Below, piece by piece: positions 56,454 to 64,000 of a stretch of 64,000 nt of DNA. The stretch is from positions 6,882,001-6,946,000 of the forward strand of contig NZ_JACHND010000001.1 in assembly GCF_014205275.1 (NCBI RefSeq). The letters are read 5' to 3'. The notes beneath the pieces are model-generated. The model saw nothing but the letters and a program-made list of their open reading frames with translations. It searched no databases and was not told the origin of the DNA. Both the position numbers and the translations under genes were made by a program. Within the stretch, counting starts at the first letter, position 1, and each line of letters begins with the position of its first letter. This DNA is from Sphaerisporangium siamense (GTDB lineage Bacteria; Actinomycetota; Actinomycetes; Streptosporangiales; Streptosporangiaceae).

Positions 56454-58169
56454 TCAGTGGATGCCGCGGGAGCGGGCCTTGAACGCGGCCTTGCGGGCCG
56501 CCTTGGCCAGGCCCCGGTCGGGAAGGTGACGTCCGAGCAGGTCGAGCACCTCGGCGACGTCCGGGTGGTCCACGTGCCACATGTCCTCGATGACCTGCGC
56601 GGACGGCGCCGACTGCGCGAGGCTCCTCGCGATCTCGTCGGGATCGTCGGCCTCGCGGGCCAGCGCGAAGGCCAGGGTGTCCACGCCCGCCCACAGCGCC
56701 TCCTCCGGCGTCGGCGCGGGGGCCTCCAGGCCGTGCGAGGCCAGCCAGACGAGCGCGTGGGGGCGCAGGCAGGGGTCGTCCAGGACGGCGCGCACCGCGG
56801 GCGCGGCCTCGGGGCCCAGCCGGTCGACGATCGTCAGCGCGACCCCGCGCGCGGCGGCCTCGCCCCCTTGGACGGCGGCCAGCAGCTCGCCCGCCGCCTC
56901 CCCCGGCTCGCGCCTGCCGAGCCAGGCGGCGATGTCCTGCTCGGCGAGCCAGGCCGGGTGGCCCTCCACCAGCAGGGCGACCAGGGCGGCGGCGTCGCCC
57001 TCGGCCGGGTCGGGGGCGACCGGCGCGGCCAGGCCCATGCGGCTGAACACCTCGCGCAGCCCCCACCGGCCGTGCGGGGTGAGCCGCACGGCCTCGCCGT
57101 CGCGTTCGACCGTGCCGCAGCGGGCCAGGACGTCCAGCGCGGCCCCGAGGCCGGCCTCCAGTTCCTCGCCCGCCTGCGGGCCGTCCCCGGCCCAGGTCTC
57201 CTCCAGGTACTCGCGCAGTGCGGCGACCTCCAGCGGCGCCTGCGCCCGGTACAGCATGTCGTGCACGCCGTACAGCTCGCGGTCGACGGGCGCGAAGCCG
57301 GTGACGTCCGCCTCCGAGCCGCCGGTCAGGAAGGCCACCACGCCCGCCCACAGGTCCAGGACGGTCTCGTCGTCGCGGGCCGGCAGCGGCTCCGCGCCGC
57401 GGGGCGCGGTGAGCGCGCGGCCCGAGACCTCCGCCAGGCCGACCGCAAGCGCCGCGTCCCAGGCCAGGACGGGGGCGGTCAGGCCCAGCTCGCGAGCGGC
57501 ACGCGCGGCGTCCCTCACGCGCAGCGTCCCCTTCACGGTCGGGACCCGGCCGCCTTCCAGCATCCAGGCCACCAGCAGGTGGGCCTCGCGGAGCAGACCG
57601 GCCTCCCGCGCGCCCTGTGCGACCTCCTGCGGCGGCGCCAGGCGCACGGCGGGCAGAGGGGCGCACGCCGGGCAGTCACAGTCCCCGGCGCCGTCGTCGG
57701 ACCGCGGGCGGCGCGGCGCGGCGACGAGATCGTCGGTGGCGACGTACGGCGTGCCGGCCTCCAGGGCGTCGGCGCCCATCGCGCCGAACATGCTCTTGGC
57801 CATGCCGAACTTGGTGGTGTCGGCGAGCGCGGCCGGCATCTCCGGCGCGATCTCGTCGATCTTGGCGCGCATGCGGGCGGCCATCTTGGTGCCGATCTCC
57901 CCGCTGTCCAGCAGGAAGTCGACCAGAGTCCGCGACGCCGCGACGGTCTCGGCCGCGCTCTCGGGCGGCGCGATGACCTTGCGCGGATAGATGTCGAGCA
58001 GGAGCCGCTCGAAGGTCACGGGCGTGAAGTCGGCGAGTTCCTTCACGTCCAGATAGTCGCTGGCGTAGTCGCACAGGAGCCGGATCTCATCGGCGTCCAC
58101 CACCACCCCGTTGGAGCGCCCCCACGCCCGGATCTCCTCGATGGCCCCGTTCACCCATTCGATCGACAC
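56454..58169 (-). CDS. Uncharacterised CDCxxC protein, long paralogue
   Basis: This 571-residue protein consists of an N-terminal helical domain of about 155 residues absent from its neighbour (IEEIRAWGRSNGVVVDADEIR, LLDIYPRKV), then the shared part. That part has CDCPAC (Cys164, 166, 169), the winged-helix-like VRLTPHGRWGLREVF, HEAT-like repeats and the ending HPDVAEVLDLLGRHLPDRGL with AKAARKAAFKARSR. The gene starts at GTG with no Shine-Dalgarno and a TAGTTT ending 6 bases upstream, the same leaderless pattern as its paralogue. I infer a tandem duplication followed by domain gain or loss. The function is unknown. Confidence 0.85.
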   Translation of the reverse strand: MSIEWVNGAIEEIRAWGRSNGVVVDADEIRLLCDYASDYLDVKELADFTPVTFERLLLDIYPRKVIAPPESAAETVAASRTLVDFLLDSGEIGTKMAARMRAKIDEIAPEMPAALADTTKFGMAKSMFGAMGADALEAGTPYVATDDLVAAPRRPRSDDGAGDCDCPACAPLPAVRLAPPQEVAQGAREAGLLREAHLLVAWMLEGGRVPTVKGTLRVRDAARAARELGLTAPVLAWDAALAVGLAEVSGRALTAPRGAEPLPARDDETVLDLWAGVVAFLTGGSEADVTGFAPVDRELYGVHDMLYRAQAPLEVAALREYLEETWAGDGPQAGEELEAGLGAALDVLARCGTVERDGEAVRLTPHGRWGLREVFSRMGLAAPVAPDPAEGDAAALVALLVEGHPAWLAEQDIAAWLGRREPGEAAGELLAAVQGGEAAARGVALTIVDRLGPEAAPAVRAVLDDPCLRPHALVWLASHGLEAPAPTPEEALWAGVDTLAFALAREADDPDEIARSLAQSAPSAQVIEDMWHVDHPDVAEVLDLLGRHLPDRGLAKAARKAAFKARSRGIH

Positions 58170-58219
58170 AGGGAGAAACTAACGGCTCGCTATCAGCCCC
58201 GCGAATCGGCGAGCTGCGG

Positions 58220-60850
58220 TCAGACCAGATCCATGGGGTCCATACACACCCGGACCAGGTCAGGGGCCTTGCGCGCGGCCCGCACCCCGGCCGCCCCCTT
58301 CAGCGCCCTGGCCAGCGCCGCCTCGGCCCCGCGCGGCACGCGGACCATCAGGCGCTCCTCCGGCTCGGCCGGGCGGCCCCGCGGCGCCTCCACCGGGACG
58401 GGGCCGAGCACCTGCGCGCCCTCCGGCAGGCCGAGGCCGGCCGCCATGTCGCGGACCGCCGCCGGCGGGCCGGTCAGCGTGGCCATGCGCACGGCGGGCG
58501 GGAAGCCCAGGACCGCCCGCTCGGCCAGCTCGCGCTCGGCGTGCGTCACCGGGTCCCAGCGGATCAGGGCCTGCACGACCGGCAGCGATGCGTCGGCGAG
58601 CACGACCAGCTCGGCGCCCGGCCGCAGCAGCGCCGCCGCGTTCATCCACCGCCGCAGCGTCTCCTCGGCGGCGCGCAGGTCGGGACGGCCCAGCATGGTC
58701 CAGCCGTCCAGCAGCACGGCGGCGGCGTACCCGCCCTTGGGGACCGGCTCCGCACCCGGAGTGGCCACCACCAGGGCCCGCGAGGAGCCGACCGTGGCGA
58801 GCACCGAGTCGCGGCCCGAGGTCCTGACCGGGACGGACGGGAAGGCGCGGCCGAGCTCCTCGGCGGTGCGGCGCGCGCCCACCACCAGGGCGCGCAGCCG
58901 GTTGTTGCCGCAGATCTGGCAGCGCCAGAGGCCCGCGATGCGGCCGCACCAGCGGCAGTAGGGGGCGGAGTGGCCGCCGCGCAGCGCCAGCGGGCCCCCG
59001 CACAGCGGCACCGGCATGAACCGCATGACGGCCGCCGCCGCCGCGTCCTGCGGGTCCGCCATGTCCCCGAACAGCTCGCGGGCCACCGGGACGCCGGCCA
59101 GGCCCCAGGCGGAGCCTTCGAGGGACGGGCGCGGGGCGGGCGCGGCGGCGGCCGGGGCCCGCCGGCGGCCGGGCTGCGGGATGGACGGGTCGGGCGTCCC
59201 GCGCGGCGGCGGCGCCTCGGGCGGGAGGCCGGCCAGCGGCGGGGTCTGGACGCAGCGCGCGGGCGTGCGGCACGCCTGGCAGGCCAGGGCGGGCAGGTAC
59301 CCCCGGCGCGGCACCTGGATGAGCACAGGGCCGGACTCCAGGCCGGTCCTGAGCACCGACCACGCCAGGGTGGGCAGGCGCGCGGCCCGGGCGGCGGCGT
59401 CCCTGGCCAGCTCGGCGTCGTCGCCCGCCGGGCGGACCCGCGGGGCGTGCCGCCTGACGGTCTCACGGGCGGGGCCGATCGGGCGGGCCCAGCCGGTGGC
59501 GACCAGCCGCGTCGCCTCGGCCGTGCGGGCGTGCCCGCCGACCAGCATGGCGGCGCCGGTCTGGTGCGCGCGCAGGGCGAGCACCTCGCGGGTGTGGGGG
59601 TAGGGGGCCAGGCGCTCGGCGTGCAGGTCGTCGCCGTCGTCCCAGATCACCACCAGGCCGAGGTCGTGGACGGGCGCGAACGTGGCGGCGCGGGCGCCCG
59701 CGACCACGCGCACCTGGCCGCGCAGCACCTTCAGCCAGCGGCGGTAGCGCTCGGCGGGGCCCAGGCCGGCGGTCAGGGCGACGTGCGCGCCCTCGCCGAG
59801 CACGCGGGTCAGCGCCGCGTCCACCAGCGCGACGTCCTTGCCGTCCGGGACCACGACCAGCGCTCCCTTGCCGGCCCGCACGGTCGCGAGGACGGCGAGC
59901 GCGATGCCCTCGGGCCAGGCCGGGCCGTCCTCGCCGACCCCCGGCAACGCCGTCCACACCGCCCGCACCCCCCGCCCTTCGGCGAGCGCCTGCACGAACC
60001 CCGCCCCCGCGACGTACTCCCCCCAGACCCCCGGCAACGGGTCACCCTCGCTTCTGGTGGCCCCCTCCCCCGAAGACTCCGGCCGTCCCTCCGCATCCCG
60101 TGACGGCGACGAGCCGGTGTCCACGGGCCGGGCACTCCCGAGCCCGGAGGACGGGCGGGTGCTCGCGGGCGGGGAAGCCGGCCGGATGGTCGCGGGCGGC
60201 GGAGAAGGAAGCCGGATGGCCGCGGGCGGGGAAGACGGCTGGGTGGACGCAGGCGGCGGGGATGGGGATGTGGTGGGCCCGGGGACCGGAGGTCCGGGGG
60301 TCGTGTTCTGCGGCTCCGATTCGACCTTGGCGTGTCGTGGAGGGATGGCCAGGCGCACGACGTCGGACATGGTGCCCGCGTAGCGGTCCGCCACGGCGCG
60401 GCACAGGGCGGCGATCTGGGGGGTGAGCACCGGCTCCGGGGAGACCACCCGCTCCAGGGGCGTGAGCCTTCCCTCGTGCTCGGTGGAGGCGGCCCGCTCC
60501 AGCACGAGGCCGTCGGTGAGCTTTCCGGCGAAGCGGACCCTCACCCGGCAGCCGGGCACGGCGTCGGCGGCCATCGTCTCGGGGACGAGATAGTCGAAGG
60601 GGCGGTCGAGGTGCGCCAGCGAGGTGTCCACGAGCACGCGGGCCACGGGCAGCTCCGCGGCGGGCACGGGCGCGCCCTTGGCCGCCGGATGCCCGGCCCC
60701 CTCGCCGCCACCGGCTCCGGGCCGGCCTCCCACGGCCTCCAGCGGCAGCAGCGCCCCCGCGTCCTCCGGACGGGCGTCGCCGGGCGACGGTGCCGGCGTA
60801 CCGTCGCGGCCGGAGCCCGTGGTCGCCCCCGAGGATTGATGAGGCCGCAT
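58220..60850 (-). CDS. priA: PriA-like primosome protein, helicase motifs degenerate
   Basis: PriA restarts replication forks. The 3'-DNA-binding domain is near the N-terminus (VLVDTSLAHLDRPFDYLVPE, GCRVRVRFAGKLTDGLVLE). Zinc-binding cysteines remain (CQACRTPARC, CRWCG, CQICG), and the C-terminal domain ends in VRVCMDPMDLV. The Walker A site is reduced to RAGKGALVVVPDGKD and the DEAH box to IWDDGDD, so ATP-driven unwinding is probably lost, as known for many actinobacterial PriA proteins. Two disordered insertions interrupt it: a Ser/Pro segment with a 10-residue repeat (about 180-260) and about 80 residues inside the zinc region. I used the ATG preceded at 7 bases by TAGTGT; a GTG three codons earlier is possible. 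Confidence 0.9.
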   Translation of the reverse strand: MRPHQSSGATTGSGRDGTPAPSPGDARPEDAGALLPLEAVGGRPGAGGGEGAGHPAAKGAPVPAAELPVARVLVDTSLAHLDRPFDYLVPETMAADAVPGCRVRVRFAGKLTDGLVLERAASTEHEGRLTPLERVVSPEPVLTPQIAALCRAVADRYAGTMSDVVRLAIPPRHAKVESEPQNTTPGPPVPGPTTSPSPPPASTQPSSPPAAIRLPSPPPATIRPASPPASTRPSSGLGSARPVDTGSSPSRDAEGRPESSGEGATRSEGDPLPGVWGEYVAGAGFVQALAEGRGVRAVWTALPGVGEDGPAWPEGIALAVLATVRAGKGALVVVPDGKDVALVDAALTRVLGEGAHVALTAGLGPAERYRRWLKVLRGQVRVVAGARAATFAPVHDLGLVVIWDDGDDLHAERLAPYPHTREVLALRAHQTGAAMLVGGHARTAEATRLVATGWARPIGPARETVRRHAPRVRPAGDDAELARDAAARAARLPTLAWSVLRTGLESGPVLIQVPRRGYLPALACQACRTPARCVQTPPLAGLPPEAPPPRGTPDPSIPQPGRRRAPAAAAPAPRPSLEGSAWGLAGVPVARELFGDMADPQDAAAAAVMRFMPVPLCGGPLALRGGHSAPYCRWCGRIAGLWRCQICGNNRLRALVVGARRTAEELGRAFPSVPVRTSGRDSVLATVGSSRALVVATPGAEPVPKGGYAAAVLLDGWTMLGRPDLRAAEETLRRWMNAAALLRPGAELVVLADASLPVVQALIRWDPVTHAERELAERAVLGFPPAVRMATLTGPPAAVRDMAAGLGLPEGAQVLGPVPVEAPRGRPAEPEERLMVRVPRGAEAALARALKGAAGVRAARKAPDLVRVCMDPMDLV

Positions 60851-60919
60851 ATCGAACACACTATCGCCAGGTCAGAGCCGGAAAAGCCGCCCGCGCCGTA
60901 GCCGTCGGGGACGACGGAA

Positions 60920-60950
60920 GCATCGGACTCCGGCGATCGGAGTCCGATGC
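60920..60950 (-). terminator. metK terminator
   Basis: A perfect 13-bp stem (gcatcggactccg / cggagtccgatgc) encloses a 5-base loop. A second GC-rich hairpin built from gcccgg and ccgggc arms lies closer to metK at about 60969-61010. Together they should insulate metK from priA. Confidence 0.75.
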
Positions 60951-61041
60951 CTCACGAGCGCGGACCATGCCCGGCCCCCGGTCCCCGAGCCGGGGTCCGG
61001 TGCCGGGCGCTCACAGAGCTTGAGGCGCTGTGAGGGGTGGG

Positions 61042-62235
<1,194 letters not shown>

Positions 62236-62359
62236 CTCACAGGCTCCTCATGCAGCGGCTGCTGACGTCGTGGCTTTGGCTTGGACGGCCAAGGCGCTGC
62301 GCCGAGTTTAGCCCGACGAGGTGCGGCGCCGCGCAACCGTCTCACGGCGTGGCGGGGGC

Positions 62360-62728
62360 CTAAAGGTCGGGAAGGGGGTCCTTCGGCAGGTCCGCGGGTG
62401 AGAACGCCTCGGCGTCGGCCGCCGCGACGACGGGGACGTACTCGGCCTCGACCTCGAACAGGGTGTCGCCCAGCCGGATCGCGGGCCGCGGGCCGTGCCG
62501 TACGGGACCGAGGCGGGTGCGGCGAGGGTAGCGCGCCCAGACGACGGCGGGCTCGTCCCGGCTGAACAGCTTGGTGGCGAGCACGGTGATCGACAGGCCG
62601 GTCACCACGACGAGGTAGTGGGCCGCGCCGCCCGATCCGGTGAGGGTGGCGGGGAAGACGTAGTGCAGTTCCTCACCCGGGGGCAACAGGGATCGGCAGC
62701 GTTGTCGCACCGCGGCGGTCACCGGCAT
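62360..62728 (-). CDS. Small hypothetical protein, possibly PH-like
   Basis: This 122-residue protein has a helical start (MPVTAAVRQRCRSLLPPGEELHYVFPATL) and then a run of beta strands (HYLVVVTGLSITVLATKLF, VWARYPRRTRLGPV, IRLGDTLFEVEAEYVPVV) that read like a bacterial PH fold; this is inference. The tail is acidic and Pro-rich. It is a cytoplasmic protein with no catalytic motif. It is located between coaBC and metK on the same strand, about 100 bp from each. Confidence 0.75.
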   Translation of the reverse strand: MPVTAAVRQRCRSLLPPGEELHYVFPATLTGSGGAAHYLVVVTGLSITVLATKLFSRDEPAVVWARYPRRTRLGPVRHGPRPAIRLGDTLFEVEAEYVPVVAAADAEAFSPADLPKDPLPDL

Positions 62729-62827
62729 CGCGTGGCCCTCTCACTCCGGCATCCTCCTGGAGTATCCGCCCGGAACCGCCCGCCATCAAGCCGTCATGAG
62801 CAGGACTCATCACGATGGGGCGGGGGC

Positions 62828-64000
62828 TCAGGCGAGGCGGGCGGCCACGAGGTCCCAGACGACGTCGGCCAGCCCCTCCTTGGGGCCGCGCGGCACCTCG
62901 ACCGGGTCGCCGCCCGCGACGAGGATCACGGCGGCGTTGTCGGGGGTGCCGAAGGCGAGGTTCTCGCCGACCTGGTTGACGACGAGGAGGTCGCAGCCCT
63001 TGCGGGCGAGCTTGGCCTGACCGTTGGCGAGGACGTCGTCGGTCTCGGCGGCGAACCCGGCGATGACCTCGGGCCAGGGCCGGCGCCCGGCGCGGCGCAG
63101 GTCGCACAACTCGGCGAGGATGTCCGGATTTTTCGTGAGATGAATGGGCTCGGGATCCGCCGACGACTTCTTGATCTTGGAGTCGCTGCGCGCGGCGGGC
63201 CGGAAGTCGGCCACCGCCGCCGCCATCACCACCGCGTCGGCGCCCCCCGCGGCCTCCAGGACGGCCTCCCGCAGGCCGAGCGCGGACTCCACCCGCACCA
63301 CCGTGGCGCCCGCCGGGTCGGGCAGCGCCACGTTGGCGGCCACCAGCGTGACCCGGGCGCCCCGCGCGACGGCCGTGCGCGCCAGCGCGTACCCCTGCAG
63401 GCCCGAGGAACGGTTGCCGATGAACCGCACCGGGTCGATGGCCTCGCGGGTGCCTCCGGCGGACACGACGACGTGGCGGCCCGCCAGGTCGGCCCCGCGG
63501 CCGGACAGGACGCCGCGGCACACCTCGAAGATCGCGGCGGGGTCGGGCAGGCGCCCCCTGCCGGTGTCGGCGCCGGTCAGCCGCCCGACGGCGGGGTCGA
63601 TGACCAGGCAGCCGCGCTCGCGCAAGGTGGCGACGTTGGCGCGGGTGGCGGGGTGCTCCCACATCTCGGTGTGCATCGCCGGGGCGAAGACGACCGGGCA
63701 GCGGGCGGTCAGCAGGGTGTTGGTGAGCAGGTCACCGGCCAGGCCGTGCGCGGCCTTGGCGAGGATGTCGGCGGTGGCCGGCGCGACCACCACCAGGTCG
63801 GCCGCCTGCCCGATGCGGACGTGCGGCACCTCGTGGACGGACTCCCAGACCTCGCTGGTCACGGGATTGCCCGACAGGGCGGCCCAGGTGGGCTCGCCGA
63901 CGAACCGCAGGGCGTCCCGCGTGGGGACGACGCGGACGTCGTGACCCGACTCGGTGAACAGCCGCAGCAGCTCGCACGCCTTGTAGGCGGCGATGCCCGC
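62828..64000 (-). CDS. coaBC: CoaBC bifunctional coenzyme A enzyme, 5' end off window
   Basis: CoaBC joins cysteine to 4'-phosphopantothenate and then decarboxylates the product, two steps of coenzyme A synthesis. The visible part begins inside the flavin decarboxylase domain (IAAYKACELLR, the DLVVVAPATADILAKAAHGLAGDLLTN region, and PAMHTEMWEHPATR). It continues into the synthetase domain with SAGGTREAIDPVRFIGNRSSG, VMAAAVADFRP and the KIKKSS lysine motif. The N-terminal start lies beyond the right edge. In related genomes rpoZ and gmk lie further upstream. Confidence 0.96.
   Translation of the reverse strand, partial: AGIAAYKACELLRLFTESGHDVRVVPTRDALRFVGEPTWAALSGNPVTSEVWESVHEVPHVRIGQAADLVVVAPATADILAKAAHGLAGDLLTNTLLTARCPVVFAPAMHTEMWEHPATRANVATLRERGCLVIDPAVGRLTGADTGRGRLPDPAAIFEVCRGVLSGRGADLAGRHVVVSAGGTREAIDPVRFIGNRSSGLQGYALARTAVARGARVTLVAANVALPDPAGATVVRVESALGLREAVLEAAGGADAVVMAAAVADFRPAARSDSKIKKSSADPEPIHLTKNPDILAELCDLRRAGRRPWPEVIAGFAAETDDVLANGQAKLARKGCDLLVVNQVGENLAFGTPDNAAVILVAGGDPVEVPRGPKEGLADVVWDLVAARLA

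Overview
This window is chromosomal DNA of a very high-GC actinomycete. The evidence is near-universal G/C at codon third positions, frequent GTG starts, 1-4 bp stop/start overlaps, a meso-diaminopimelate type MurE, an LLM-class flavin (F420-type) oxidoreductase, MraZ boxes of the actinobacterial pattern, and the gene order rsmB-fmt-def...priA-metK-coaBC. The gene order fits Streptosporangiales and their relatives best, but I cannot fix a genus. I see no rRNA, tRNA, CRISPR array, insertion sequence or prophage; this is core and ordinary accessory chromosome.

Layout. (1) 1-17040, minus strand: a complete division and cell-wall (dcw) cluster transcribed mraZ-rsmH-ftsL-ftsI-murE-murF-mraY-murD-ftsW-murG-murC-ftsQ-ftsZ and then yggS, cut by the window edge. 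A promoter overlapped by four MraZ boxes spaced exactly 10 bp apart drives it, and ftsZ has its own promoter. (2) 17448-22212, plus strand: MoxR ATPase, DUF58 protein and a transglutaminase-like membrane protein, coupled by 4-bp overlaps. They end in a repeat-rich convergent intergenic region. (3) 22568-32832, minus strand: DUF3040 protein, DNA polymerase IV, a methyltransferase, the pepP-like/efp/nusB group, then an F420-type oxidoreductase behind a molybdenum-hydroxylase maturation set (AAA+ ATPase, VWA protein, XdhC, MobA-like transferase) with no hydroxylase structural genes. (4) 33001-36785, plus strand: ssuC-ssuB-[12-codon ORF]-ssuA-ssuD for sulfonate uptake and desulfonation. (5) 37345-41257, minus strand: FMN riboswitch followed by ribE-ribM-ribBA-[13-codon ORF]-ribH-PH protein, with every junction overlapping. 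(6) 41657-47720, plus strand: a peptide/nickel-type ABC importer (dppC-A-B-D-F). (7) 47855-51771: small genes (orphan hypothetical, SDR, rpe, a secreted protein built from seven near-identical 37-residue repeats, cupin). (8) 51803-64000, minus strand: rsmB, fmt, def, two paralogous proteins with a CDCxxC motif, priA (helicase motifs degenerate), metK, a small protein, and coaBC, cut by the window edge.

How it works together. The dcw cluster makes lipid II precursors (MurC-F, MraY, MurG) and the septal machinery that uses them (FtsW/FtsI, FtsL, FtsQ, FtsZ). MraZ very probably represses its own promoter. The rib operon is controlled by FMN and carries its own riboflavin importer. fmt and def start and finish N-formyl-methionine processing, and metK supplies the SAM used by the methyltransferases here.

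The least explained items are the secreted seven-repeat protein, the CDCxxC paralogue pair, the two bridging micro-ORFs, the long disordered head of FtsI, the repeat-bearing leader downstream of the FMN riboswitch, and the composite repeat structure at 22224-22453.
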